Of a DNA stretch of 64,000 nt, positions 13,401 through 25,538 are shown in pieces. Every line of letters begins with the position of its first letter. The stretch's first letter is position 1. Under the pieces are notes generated by a model. That model did no database searches. It had not been told where the DNA came from and saw only the letters and a program-made list of their open reading frames with translations. This DNA comes from Pseudovirgaria hyperparasitica (Eukaryota > Ascomycota > Dothideomycetes > Acrospermales > Acrospermaceae): positions 248,001 through 312,000 of the forward strand of contig NW_022985557.1 of assembly GCF_010093815.1 (NCBI RefSeq). Direction: 5' to 3'. Made by a program: the position numbers and the translations under genes.

Positions 13401-15186
13401 TCGTGGGGGTAATTATGGCATTGTGCATGAAAACATAATGTGAAGCTAGTTTCGGGGCTGATTTCCTCGGTACTGGAAGGCTGAAGATACTCATCGGATT
13501 GTAAAATCGAGAGTTAGCATCAGCCACTTTCACAAGAAGAGCTTTGGCGGTGGCCTTTGGCAACCCACTGATCTGCACAAGAAAATCTCGATCGATGTTA
13601 TGGTCGCACAGCTTGCCCTTACTGATGCAGACTTCCAACTGGTAGCGTACTGAGAAGTCTAAGGGGGCGAGGTCAGACCCGAGGTGCTCCAATGCCGTAA
13701 GCTGGAGGTTACTGGCGCTCTCAGCTTCCTCAAGCAGGCTCCAAAATTTTGATTCTTGTCTCGGGTGAAGAATTCCATCTGGATTAGGGATGATTCTAAC
13801 GTTGTAGTCGGTAAGCGCACGGAGAATGGGTTTGTAGTTGACGAGGTCATTGGCGCTTCGTTCAAATACGAGTCTGTAAGTGGTCCAGCGGCCTGAGTAG
13901 ATTGATGTTAGGTCTTATTCACGTGTCTTACACTTAGGATGCACTGACCAGTGTCGATGATAGAACTATTTCTGTGTAGTGTCGTGGGACTTCGCATCAT
14001 CTCTCGCCGCTCTTTATCGTGTTCAATGTGGGTCTGTCGAATCCATGTCTGCCAGTCGCTCCATCTTCTTCCGTCGCCCTCTGCAAAGCTCTCTTCTACG
14101 TTAGGGTTTCGGCGAAAGTATTTGGGTGGCGATTCCAGGTGTATACGTAGAGCGCGATCATCTGAGTCGCAACGTTCCTCGTATATCTGCTCGAGTTGAA
14201 ACAAAGGTATTCGGAACTTGAAGTCTGTCTGTTGACTGGAGGGGTTTTTGATCTGGTCTTCGGTCTCTGTGTATGTCATGGTAAGAGAGAAGGACACCTC
14301 CACAAACTTCAAGTACAAATCCAATTTGAACGTTATCTTTGACTTCTGGCCAGGCTTCACAGTTCTCATTACCATCATCGATCTTTCGTCGAACATGAAG
14401 CCGAACTCGACAGACTTCGCTGATAGTGTCTAAGTTTGTGTTTGTCAGCGCATGTGAAGACGCTATGCATATCTGGATTGTACTTACCATCTTCTCTGGG
14501 TACCGCTGATTGGGATCGATCGGGCTCGGTTGCGTCCGGGAATTTGTCCGCATCAAATCGATGCCTAAGGAGTGCCCAGGTAGAATTCGTTTTTTCTCAT
14601 TCCAGAATGGACGGTTCGGCGGAGGGCTATATCGAGGGTTAAAAACACCTTCACTTAAGTCGGTAGCAACTCACCAAAACGTTACAATTGCTGTTCTTGG
14701 AGAGCTCTCGACCTCTATACGTGATATGTGTCCATACGCATGGAACATACGATAAATAGTCTTAGGAACTGCGGGCTGGGGCACGTTCGTTACCCTCACC
14801 TTCACCTCTTCATTCTGCTGCCATTCGTAACGAGGTGCCCGAATTCCCCCATTGTGTCTGGCCCAATCGCTCTGTCTCACAGCTTCTCTTTGCGCTTCGG
14901 GCGATCTGACGCGCCGGTCATTGAGACTTTGTACAATGCTTGTATCTCGTTCTCTGGATGCAATGGCAGGCTTTGAAGGTGGAGATAGACTAGAAAGCCC
15001 GGCTACTGCGCATTGCTGTGGGGAATCGCGTGCTGAGGGTGCCGTATTAAATGCTTGCGCTCTGTCCACGGCGATCTGTGGCTCAGAATCGAGAAGCCAT
15101 GACATTACGGATGGGCTCTGCGTGTAGCTCATTTTTTGTGGCTTGGATGGCCCAGAACTCGATTGCGGTCTGCTCGCGGACGACAT
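10435..15186 (-). CDS. RNA-dependent RNA polymerase (RNA silencing, QDE-1/SAD-1/RRP-3 superfamily)
   Basis: Four exons on the minus strand: 15186-14675, 14626-14488, 14429-13949 and 13892-10435. The introns are 48, 58 and 56 bp and the product is 1529 aa. The enzyme makes RNA from an RNA template and feeds Dicer-dependent small RNA pathways. The catalytic signature CSGGDLDGDDY is present, with the metal-binding loop at D978-D982. Upstream are the conserved RdRP blocks, for example the RIGQCFSTT and FSDGVGKIS segments. Residues about 128-170 (VKVRVTNVP ... RTAIVTF) look like a degenerate RRM, as in many cellular RdRPs. The last 300 or so residues look disordered and acidic and end in ESDDE. 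Length is within the fungal range. I cannot assign it to the quelling or meiotic silencing paralogue. It is followed on the same strand by the nucleotidyltransferase-like ankyrin gene. Confidence 0.93.
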
Positions 15187-15704
15187 GAATTGAGGTGCGA
15201 GAAGCGCTGCGTTCCAGAGTATCGGTCATTCGGTTCGCTTACGTAGATCGAAGAAGATTAAGATTAAGTATTGACTGGCAGTAACGGCGGATAAATGATC
15301 GACAAAAGTAAGTGAGAAGTTGCGTAGATACACCCAAGTTTGGAAGGTTTTGGTGCTCCAAGGCAAGTGACTTTGCCGCGCTGGTCGCCGCTGCCGGGTT
15401 GGTTTAACTTGAGCGTGACAAGGTTGACAGATGCTAAATTTCAGGAACGAGCCATTGTTATAGAGCTTGGCAAGCGGAAACAATGTGAAGGATCTGCAGG
15501 TGTTCACCCTCAGCTGTGTCACCATCATAAAAAATAGAATTACGTCCGATCAACGCGGAAATCAAGAAACAAAGCAATAAGATCTCGTAGGATCAAGAAA
15601 TATCAAAATGCGCGGGCATAAATTGAGAACCATTTTGGTTGCTGTCAAATATGAGACCTAGAGTCATGCTAGCAGTCCCAGAAAAGCAAACGGGCAGGCC
15701 AAAT
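15187..15704. other. Intergenic, upstream of the RdRP gene
   Basis: This 518-bp spacer separates the stop of the coiled-coil gene from the RdRP start, both on the minus strand. It should hold the RdRP promoter. No gene or clear site is seen. Confidence 0.5.
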
Positions 15705-18700
15705 CTACAATTCATCCACGTCGACAGTCTCATTGTCTTGTTGTTCACCTACCTCATTCATGGCATTATTTCTGCCAAGACGTGGAGTCAAAGGCGTGCT
15801 TGTGAACACATTGCTTGTATCAAATGAAGTGATCTCCATGACTGGAAGCATCTTGCGCAGCTGTTTGCCCGAATTCTGTGACATATTGCTCTTGAACAGA
15901 TCGTCCGAAGGTCGTAAGGCTGCACGTACAGGTGACATATTTCCGCGACCGGTGGAGACATCAAATAAGGCTTGTCGAAGAGGAATTGTGGAAAGCCTGC
16001 CTGGCTGTGTGATGATATTGACACTTACAGATGGAGGAGTCCTGGATGGAGACCCTTCGGCCGAGTCCTCATCTACTTCACATTGCCTCGTAACATTCAA
16101 TAGAGAGCGCCGTGCCCTTGGGGTGTTAGGGTTCTGCCTTCGGATCAGTGGCACACGAAAGCTTTTGCGCGGCTTTGCTCGCTTTGGGGTTGGTCCATCT
16201 TTCGAAGAGCTAGATCCAAAAGATGTGTTCATGTCTGTAAGCTGAGACACGTCCGGCGCTGTAGTAGATGTCCGCGGCGCCTTGATTGGTGTGCTACGTG
16301 CGGCTCTTTTCGGGTGCTTTGCCTTCTGTTCCACCAAAACATCCGCACCAGGCCCGCCCTTCACACCAGGCATCATGGACACGAGTTGTTGTTGCCAGGC
16401 TTTATATTGAAAGATCTCAGCGTCCTTTGAGGCACATGTTTGATCCAGTTCCACGATGTGTAGCCTGAGATTCTCAATCTCAGAAGAATGCTGTTCGATT
16501 TCCTCCGCTAGGTTTCTCCGCTCCTCCTCAAATTTGGATTTGGCGTGGTTGAATTCAGAGGTTTCCTGATCCAGTCGGCATTGTATGTCGTCAAGATGTT
16601 CTTCATATTCAAGCTCTTTACATCGCAACTCTGCCGTTGCCTGTGCATTAGCTTCCTTCGACAATCGGTCTTGGTCGGCTAATTGTTCCCGTAGTTTATC
16701 TGCTTCTGCAGAAACCTCATCAAGGCTGGAGCGAGCGTGGCCCAATTCAGCGCTTATGATTTGCTCACGACCCTTAATTACTAAGATCTCCTTGTCCTTG
16801 TGTGCACAACAATCAATAGTATGCTGGAGTTTCTCACGTGACTTTTCCAGTTCTGCTTCAAGAGTAGCCATTGCTTCCAGCTTTTCACTGAAATCAGCCC
16901 GAAGTATTTCCAATACTGAGTTGTCTTCCGAGATTTTTTCTTTCAAGTTCACTATCTCTGTTCTCTGCTCCTGGACGAGGTCTGCTTTCGATGACACTGT
17001 GACTCGAAGATCTGTAACTTCGGCATCGAGAGCTTCCTGGGCGGTGAGCAGGTTGGTATGACCAGCTTCAGCCTTCTTCAACTCATTCTGTATGGCTTCT
17101 ATCGTGCCAGACAAAGTGTTGTTTTCCGACGCAAGGTCCCGCACGACAGCCTCGACATCTTGTAGTTCAGACTCAAGGCCAGAGACAACAAAGGTCTTGT
17201 CGTTCACCTCGGTACTGAGCTCCTTTAATCTAAATTCTAGAGCATTGCATTTGTCCGCAAGCTCTTTGCTATGTGCTTGTTCATTTCTCAACGGTTGCTC
17301 CGAGAGCTCACAACGTTGTTCCAAATCACGACAAATTTGCGCGATTGTTTGTAGCATGTTTTTCTGCTGGGATGAATTGTGGAGTTCTAGCTCTCGAGCA
17401 ATCTTCGACCTCCAGTCCTCATCTTCAAGGTTCAGTTGAGTACACTCCTGCTCTATGATGCACAATAAGCTCTTCTGACTTTGTTGAGCCATTTTCGCGT
17501 GAGTACAGGGGAAGTGAATGTTCTCAAGGCGGTGCTGCATGCGAAGAAGTTCGGACCATACTGAGCTCCTTGCATCTGCGTTATCTTTGAAATGATAGAG
17601 CCTCCCTCTCAATAGCATAGTTGACACGCTGATGGCCGTAGAGCGCTGAAGATTGTTCATTGCCGACGAGCAATGACTGACCGCTTCAGGGATGGATGAT
17701 CCAGTATCAGGGAGAACCTCCAAAAACTCTCTGAGCTCTTTATGGACCTTCCCAGAACCAAGTGTGGAGACGATCGAATCACTGAACGCCGAGGAATGGG
17801 GCAGTGAGTCAGCGATGACTTTGGCGATAGACCGGGCGCGCAACAGATGTACCGAGTTCGAGGGTTTCGTGGATGTTACCAAAAGACTAGACATTAAAGC
17901 CGTTATCGATATGTCGTCTAGCAATTTCTACCACTATTAGCGCCTTCCGCATCTGTGGCGTCAGATAGACTTACAGAGTACCTGGTCAAGGCTTGAGTCA
18001 ACCAAGAAAAACTGATCTCTAGGCTGATCATCAAGTTTCGGAACAGATCACGAAATTGACGGGTGATCTCAGCTGGAAGGTGATCTGCATCAACGAGGCA
18101 CGATATATATGCGATTGCCTATAGCTATTAGTTTCAGTAAAAAGTTTCATCGAATTGTGCTCACCTCGCCTTGTAGAGATGCGCCCAATGTAGGCTTTGC
18201 CACATATTGCAATAGCTTTGAGAGAATTTGGTCACTGTTCTGTGTCCTTTGTGCGCTCCAATCTTTCGTGCGTTCTTCACCTATCGTGGCAATCACCCTC
18301 CTAGCGGCCTGAACTCGTGCAATCGAATCTGCAGTAGAGGATGAATCACCCTTGCAAGCATCAATTACATTAGAATTGATCAGGTCAATCTGCTTCAATG
18401 CATTCGCTCCGTGGAACAGCATGGTAGCTATAGTCTTCTCAGAGTTGGATGTAGTACATTCATTCCGCGATAGGAGACACAGGAGGTCTACCGCGAAAAG
18501 ATCGAACCTGCGATTCTCTGGCGTGGGTGGCTTCTTCATTTGCAGGATTCGCTTCACATTGCGCTCGAATTGTGTAACGAGATTGGCTGGTAGAAGAGCG
18601 GGTAAGGAAAAACATGCACCACGCGTAAGTGTGTGGGCTCTACGCAGATTCTCGAATGTAGGCGAACTGGCAAGATTATGGAAAACTTGCACAAAGAAAT

Positions 18701-19314
18701 CATGCGCCGATGCTGGTAAAGCTATAGTTGGAGGTAGTATCTCTGACAGCAGTAATATGCAGATGTGGGAGTACTGCAGCCATCAGTGTTTGATACCTCG
18801 CGGCAGTGGCGTATGACCCACTCGATCAAAATCCGGTGCAGAGAACACGGCTTTCTGCACGAAAGCATCAAGAAACGAGGAATGCTGCCTCAGGAACGTC
18901 TGTAGGAAGCTCGCAGCATGTACTAATGCAGCAGTGATCAGCATGACATTCCATATTTCTAGCAGATTGGTCCTTCTTACAGAGCCTCTGTAATAAGTCC
19001 AGCGCGAATGGCCACAACGAGAGAGCGTCAGACACAGCGATAGCAAGCCTCGACAGCTGGCACGGGTTGTTGTAAGCCCATATCTGAAGTGTCTCAGTGT
19101 CTACCCTGGTGACAAGATTATGAAGTTTCTATACGGCCAATGCAGTGATCAGCAGTCGTTTCATAGACCATGAGAGATAGATCAAGGTCTGGCATGGAAT
19201 GGGATTTGAATGGGATTTGAATACCTTGAGCGACACGGGATACGGTGACATGATGATCCGGTCAACTTCATCCCGCAATTGCTGCTCAATGGCTGGATCA
19301 CCCGTAATGGACAT
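15705..19314 (-). CDS. Unrecognised long coiled-coil protein with a helical N-terminal half
   Basis: Six exons on the minus strand: 19314-19225, 19128-18981, 18922-18822, 18773-18165, 18118-17975 and 17927-15705. The introns are 96, 58, 48, 46 and 47 bp and the product is 1104 aa. I do not recognise the family. The first 540 residues or so are leucine-rich and look all-helical, like a HEAT/armadillo-type fold, with no signal peptide or membrane segment. Residues about 550-870 form a long heptad-type coiled coil rich in E, K, L and Q. The tail is basic and Ser/Thr-Pro rich (PRKSFRVPLIRRQNP, TPRARRSLLNV, TSTPLTPRLG) and ends in an acidic VDVDEL. This layout suits a nuclear or cytoskeletal scaffold regulated by proline-directed kinases, but that is inference. 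It lies upstream of the RdRP gene on the same strand and diverges from the D-lactate dehydrogenase gene. Confidence 0.8.
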
Positions 19315-21606
19315 GGTGACAAGATCTGTTAATTATTGAAAAGATGATGCAGGTGTTGTTGAAGCATCAAAGTGAAATTGTTTTAATGTTTTGTTCCTGT
19401 TCCCCCCAGCAACGCGCCTTCGTCCCGACTGGCCTCAACCTCAGAACTTCCTGCCTGCACTGAAAACCTCATCGCATCCACGATCACACACAGTACACAA
19501 TCTCGTTTCAACGCCTATTCAGGTCACGGTAGCGCAGTCCTCTTCAGCTGCAATTCTTACTCGAACCTAAGCTACTTGGCATCGTAGTAGCCCAGTAAAA
19601 CCTGGAGTGGCTTTTTCGCCCGCTAGACTTCCTGTGGCAACACCGAGGGCGTTTCAGCATGGGACGACTATGTGTGATGTAGCGAGCTTTTCGCACGCCA
19701 CACGAAGCATAATACTCCATCAGAGCTAGGGAGCCTAGCTGCGGCGACGACATTTGGTCATAGCCAATACGTGATCACATCTCACTCTACATCACAACAT
19801 TACCAAGGTGGCGAAGAGACGATGGACTAGCTGCAGACCATACAGCGCACTTAATCTCCTCACCGCTAGATGGCGGATTCTAAAGTCGAGACTAAGGTTG
19901 AGTCCAACGTCAGACTGATCATCCAAGTCATGAAAGCACTAACTGTTACAATTTTGAGTCCGGGGGTGGATCCGGAGAGATGGGAATCCGTCTCCGCATT
20001 GTGTAGCCCTGCGGAGCAGCTGACGACCTGCTTGACTGGGCACACACTCACTTACTGTAGGTTGACCATCAGATGGGCGCCATGGGCAGGCAGCAGTGCA
20101 TTCTTCCTCGCAGAGCCGCCCTGTTCCCTGTCGACTGTTTACTGTCGGCACACGCTCTACACAGCTCTGGCACCAGCCTCTCAGGTTACGCTCAATCGCC
20201 AATGCATTGCATCCCTGCAGGTTCTGTCGGAACAAGAGCCGGACCGCCGATATCTGGACCGCTGCATTAATATGATTAACCAGAGTATATGACATGACGG
20301 TAAGCTCCTCAATACCCATCTGGGCATAGGTCAGCTGTCAGCTATCTACTTACCTCCGTCGCCCGTCCATCATGCACCTTTTTCGTCCTCAAACAAGCGC
20401 TAGAAACGTGGGCCAACGTGGGAGGATTGAAGACGCCTAGATTTTGGGAACGTGAGCCTCACCTTCGGCACCCTCGACTTATCCCGTATCCTAGACACAG
20501 GGAGACAGGGGGTGAGGCAGAGAGGCGTCCTACTGTACTACATACCTGGGTATAACCCCGCCATTATCTTGACCTCAACGTTGAGCCCCACAGACATGTT
20601 ACATGGTGATGTCTATACCAGTGTCGCGTTCAAAGCAGAAGCCGGATCATCATCAGCATCGTCACCGTCATCATCAGCATCGTCACCATCATCATCATCA
20701 CAACCACCAGACACGCGATCATCGCTACGGAAGTGATTGTTTTGTCGCCGTAGCCGTAATCGCTTCGTTCTCCACCACCACCAACACTGTCCGTATCGTC
20801 GGCCAGTGCCGCTTCGCAAAGGCGATTCGCCGTCTCTCTTGTCTCTCTGGCCGCTTCTGCAACGGTCGAGCAATCATCACACAGAATACCTAGCACAGTG
20901 GCCGATCATGTAGGCGTTCCCCGCAAAGGTTGGCCTCGACATGTACCGCTTGCCCCTCCCCTTACATCCATCCCGTCCTCAGTCGATCATGCACAATGCA
21001 GCCCTTTTTGCTCCTGCATGCGAAAGAAGTCGCTATCGATGGTCGGCTGTTCGCTCGGATGTCCCTAGGTAGGTCGCTCAACATGCAAGCCTGCGCCTCA
21101 TCTCATCATACGTGGTTCCTAGACGCAATACGCTCACGGCTAGTCGAAGCTGCTCCTCCTGCACCATTATTGCCAATAGGATCCCTGTCAGTCCTTCCCT
21201 AAGGTGCCATTCAGCCTACGGACAGATATCCTGGATTCGTATCTCGCCGACGTGCCTGATTCTGGTGCTGGTGTTGGTGCTGATGCTGGTTTTGAGCTGG
21301 CGTAGTTCCCGTTTGCGTAATATCTATTTGCTGCACCTAGTCATTATTGCACAGAGCGGTGCGCCAACAGCGTCTACTCTCCCTTTCCCTACTTCTTGAC
21401 TCTGACAAACACTGGATCCCCACCACCATACAAAAGCTGTCATGAGCCCCGCTGCCTTATCTGTCTACTCCACCTCTACAGGCCTTTTGACTTGCCGCAA
21501 TCTAATGGCGCCTTTAAGTCTCTGGCAGGGCTCAGCTATATCACCATTGCTCCGGTCGCCAAAGCGTTATATCGATTGCAGGTAGATCTTCTCCAACTTG
21601 ATCACC
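19315..21606. other. Long divergent intergenic region
   Basis: This 2.3-kb stretch separates the divergent coiled-coil and D-lactate dehydrogenase genes. It contains a 21-bp duplication (20646-20700) and a short GGTGCT-like repeat near 21258-21295. The frames here, up to 140 codons (19870-20292), show no family resemblance. A lineage-specific or non-coding transcript cannot be excluded. Confidence 0.45.
20646..20700. repeat. CAT/CAG/CAC-type trinucleotide repeat with a 21-bp tandem duplication
   Basis: A CATCATCAGCATCGTCACCG unit is repeated almost exactly once and then runs into CATCATCATCATCA. It explains the His/Ser/Asp-rich false frames on both strands here. Confidence 0.85.
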
Positions 21607-23713
21607 ATGTTCCGCTCGGCGCGGATTATGTCCCGACGCCTGCATACATCTCCTGTAAAGTGGGGCTTCTCCGGAACACGCGACGGCCAGCATAGCAACG
21701 TACTATCACAAAAGTCTTTCTGGACCGCTAGCCGCGTATTACTGTTCACCTCATTCACAGCTTCATTGACATACGCCTACGGTCTTAGTGATACCAGCCC
21801 CCATTTTCATATTCCATGGCTTAGTGCGGCGAAGCCACGATATGGCAACAAAAAGCAGATGGAAATGGTAGATATTGCCCAAGACTTAGCAGAACAGCTT
21901 CATTGATTTCTTTAGGCAGTTGAAGAGCTTCGATCGGTCTTAGGTGCAGATGCCGTCAGTACCGACGATGACGATCTATTATTGCACGGATATTCAGAAT
22001 GGTCATCAATCAATATCGATCAATTGCCAGTCGCCGTGGTATACCCGAAATCCACAGAGGAGGTCTCGCGGCTTGCCAAAGTATGCCATAAGTACAGAGT
22101 TCCAATGAGTATGTAGTATTGGCATACCCACGACAAACGATTGATTCTGGCTTTTAGTTCCGTATTCAGGCGGGTCTAGCCTAGAAGCAAATTTTTCTGC
22201 GCCGTATGGTGGTATGAGCGTGGACTTTGTTCACATGGATCAGATCGTGGCTTTACATGAAGACGAGTAAGATTTAACCATCAGCGGCGGCACAGAAAAT
22301 AGTACTGAACTAGCTACAGTATGGATGTGGTTGTTCAGCCAGCGATGGCGTGGATGAACCTGAATGAACTCATCAAAGATTCCGGGCTTTTCTTCCCTGT
22401 TGATCCTGGGCCATCTGTGAGTTGGTGTTACTATGCTGAAGCTTGCAGAATAAATCTGATGATTTCCTAGGCTAGGATTGGAGGTATGGTAGGAACTAGC
22501 TGCAGGTGAGAAAGGATCTTGAGAAAGAGTTTTGCAACCTACTAACAAATCGCAGTGGAACAAACGCTGTCCGTTACGGTACCATGAAGGACTGGGTTAT
22601 AAATCTAACCGTCGTGTTAGCTGACGGTACCGTCATAAAGACGCGGCAACGTCCCAGGTCAGCACCTTCCTAAACATGCCAGGCTCGACGTTTTACTTAC
22701 AACAGTAAAGAAAATCATCTGCAGGATACAATCTGACCAGTCTATTCATTGGATCAGAAGGAACATTAGGTTTTGTTACTGAAATCACGCTCAAGCTTGC
22801 CGTCGTACCACAGGAGACAAGCGTTGCGGTCGTCACGTTTCCGACAATACGTGACGCGGCGGCAGCAGCTTCTAAGGTTATGCGATCAGGGATCCCTGTG
22901 GCGGCAATGGAGTTGATGGACGAAGTACAAATGTCTGTTATCAACAAGACTGGCTCAACAACGAAAAAGTGGAGAGAAGAGCCTACAATGTTCTTCAAGT
23001 ATGTGTTCGGCTCCTTGATAGATGCCACCGACTCACTCCAAACAGGTTCTCAGGAACGAAACAAGGAGTATGCATGCCCTTACTTCCAGGGAACTGGCAA
23101 ACATCTAACCAGCTCATAGGTACAGGAAAACATCAGAGCAGTGAAATCTATATCTAAGCAGCACAAGAGCGCCGAGTTTGAGTTTGCTATGACTCCCGAA
23201 GAGCAAAAAACTCTCTGGTCAGCACGCAAAGAGGCTCTCTGGAGCATGCTCGCCCTGCGCAAAGATGAAGGCTCCGAAGTGTGGTCCACTGACGTGGCCG
23301 TTCCTCTTTCTCGCCTGCCCGACATCATAGGTACACCACCAGGTATCTACCGCACTTTATTAATCAGCTAACATGAGCACCTAGAAATTTCGAAGAAAGA
23401 GATGGATGATCTCGGCCTCTTCGCTAGTGTTCTTGGGCATATCGGCGACGGCAATTTCCATGAAAGCATCTTGTATAACAAGAACAATCCCAAGGAGCGC
23501 GCAGCTATCGAGCAGTGTGTCCAACGTATGGTGGATCGCGCATTGGAAATGGAAGGGACCTGCACCGGAGAGCACGGGATTGGTCTTGGGAAGAAGAAAT
23601 CGCTGGTGAAAGAATTGGGCTTGGAAACCATTGAGGTCATGAAGAGCGTCAAGCATGCCCTTGATCCGTACTGGCTCATGAATCCCGGGAAGATCATGGA
23701 CTTGCCAAATTAG
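21607..23713 (+). CDS. DLD1: D-lactate dehydrogenase (cytochrome c), mitochondrial, FAD-linked
   Basis: Ten exons: 21607-21867, 21916-22108, 22158-22266, 22320-22416, 22471-22505, 22556-22657, 22711-22998, 23046-23067, 23120-23330 and 23385-23713, giving 548 aa. It oxidises D-lactate to pyruvate and passes electrons to cytochrome c at the inner mitochondrial membrane. The N-terminus is basic and hydroxyl-rich ([15 protein letters not shown]), a presequence, followed by a hydrophobic segment ([16 protein letters not shown]) that fits the membrane anchor. The FAD-binding_4 motifs [26 protein letters not shown] and GSEGTLG are all present. The C-terminal FAD-oxidase domain ends with [21 protein letters not shown] and MNPGKI. 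The ATG at 21607 is used; the frame is open back to a TTG at 21598. Exon 8 is only 22 nt. All joins keep frame and reproduce the family sequence. Confidence 0.94.
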
Positions 23714-24249
23714 ATCGGAACTGTCGACCTCAAGGACAGTTTCAGTTTCCTTACCTATTCCCTGAGATGAGATGAGTATTTGCATAGGAACGGCTTTCTG
23801 ACAGCATTTTGGGTCGCGATCAGCCTAGGTGACATTTCTAGCTGACTCCCGTTACATTGTGCTGGGTTCCCTTTAGATCTATGGTAAAAAGTCTCCGTTC
23901 ACTTGAGACTAGATCTAAGATGGTTCCACAATATCAGTTGACAGAAAGATCATTCTTAGATCCACGGGCATAACGAATCTGAAATCGGCCTGTGTAGTAT
24001 AGTAGTCACTCTGATGGATAAAGCCGATTGGCCAGCTGGTATTATTACATACATCTATCTATCGATAAAGAGCTCCCCGCCTTGCCCCACACTGTTGGTG
24101 TTACCCTTTTTTCCCCCTCCGATGACTGATGACTCTGCTGAACCCCGCACGCGTGTCTTTCGAACTTTCGACCCAATACTTGGAAAGGTAGGTACTTAAG
24201 GATATAAGATACAATTGAACTGGTACCAGCCAGAGATATCTTCTAAAAC
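23714..24249. other. Intergenic, upstream of the aspartate-semialdehyde dehydrogenase gene
   Basis: This 536-bp spacer holds the 3' UTR of the D-lactate dehydrogenase gene and the next promoter, including a TGACTC element at 24130. No gene is seen. Confidence 0.5.
24130..24135 (+). promoter_or_regulatory. Candidate Gcn4/CPC1 half-palindrome (TGACTC)
   Basis: TGACTC lies 115 bp upstream of the start codon of the aspartate-semialdehyde dehydrogenase gene, next to a second TGACT at 24123. General amino-acid control through Gcn4/CPC1 is established for threonine and methionine biosynthesis genes in fungi. A six-base match is weak evidence alone. Confidence 0.35.
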
Positions 24250-25538
24250 ATGGACGCCGTATCATTCTCATCTAGCAAGCCGCAATTCCCCAAGAAGAAG
24301 TGCGGTGAGTGATACTGCAGTGTCCAATTAAACATGGCAGTTCTCAAACAAACTGATACGGTCTTATAGGTGTCCTTGGAGCAACAGGCTCTGTCGGCCA
24401 ACGATTCATCCTTCTTCTTGCTTTACATCCTCACTTCACTCTTCATGCAGTGGGTGCCTCAGAGCGATCGGCAGACAAAAAGTACAAAGATGCGGTACGG
24501 TGGAAGCAGGCATTACCGATGTCGAAAGAACTGGGTGAGCTGGTAGTGAGGCGATGCACGCCAGAAGAATTCAAAGACTGCGACCTGGTATTCTCCGGGT
24601 TAGACAGCGATGTCGCAGGAGACGTTGGTATGTACAGGGCCGAGAAAATATGATTGTGACTTGTGCGCTGACTGTCAACGCGAGCAGAAATGGCATTTCT
24701 CAAAGCCGAACTCGCAGTTTTCTCCAATGCTAAGAACTATCGTCGCGATCCCCTCGTCCCTCTCGTCGTTCCGACCGTAAATCTTCCTCATCTCGACGTT
24801 CTCACGCACCAGCGCAAACACTATAATCTGAAGAAAGGCTTCTTAGTCTGTAACTCGAACTGTGCAGTCATAGGGCTCGTCATTCCATTCGCGGCACTAC
24901 AGGCTAAATTCGGCCCGGTCGATTGTGTGAGCGTCGTCACCATGCAAGCCGTGTCGGGAGCAGGATATCCCGGTGTAAGCAGCATGGACATCATAGATAA
25001 CGTAGTGCCATTAATATCTGGCGAGGAAGATAAGCTAGAAACTGAAGCACAGAAGATTCTAGGGAATGTCAACAGCGACATCACAGGGTTTGAGGACCAG
25101 AGAGATCTGCGGGTGAGTGCGGCGTGCAACAGGGTACCTGTGCTAGATGGCCACACCGCTTGCGTCAGTTTGAGATTTGCGAAGAGACCTCCTCCAAATG
25201 CGGATCAGGTCAAGGCTGCGATGCGGGAGTATGTGAGTGAGGCTCAGAAGCTAGGATGTCCGAGTGCGCCCAAGAATGCGATCGTAGTTATGGAGGAGCC
25301 CGATCGGCCTCAACCAAGATTAGACAGGGAAACCGACCGAGGCTATGCAGTCAGTGTAGGTCGCATCCGGGAAGATGAGAGTAGGATTTTCGATATCAAG
25401 TTTGTTGCGTTGAGTCATAACAGTAAGTCCCCAATCGACGATGCTTCAATATATACTTACTGGAGAGCAGCTGTCATTGGCGCTGCCGGGTCTTCAATAT
25501 TGAATGCTGAAGCGGCTGTGCTCAAAGGATACGCGTAG
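24250..25538 (+). CDS. HOM2: Aspartate-semialdehyde dehydrogenase
   Basis: Four exons: 24250-24304, 24370-24627, 24688-25422 and 25471-25538, giving 371 aa, close to the fungal norm. It reduces aspartyl phosphate to aspartate semialdehyde with NADPH, at the branch to threonine, methionine and isoleucine in the cytosol. The N-terminal [13 protein letters not shown] motif binds NADP; exon 1 ends just inside it. The active-site cysteine is C163 in CNSNCAVIG, and the conserved histidine is near H260 ([11 protein letters not shown]). The C-terminal [16 protein letters not shown] matches the family end. The start is the only ATG that precedes the nucleotide-binding loop with a family-like spacing. 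Upstream is a candidate Gcn4 element. The last intron (25423-25470) lies between N and T of SHNTVIGAAG. Confidence 0.95.

Noticed and set aside
20452-20896. His/Ser/Asp-rich frames on both strands
   Set aside because: They come from the 21-bp CAT/CAG repeat duplication.
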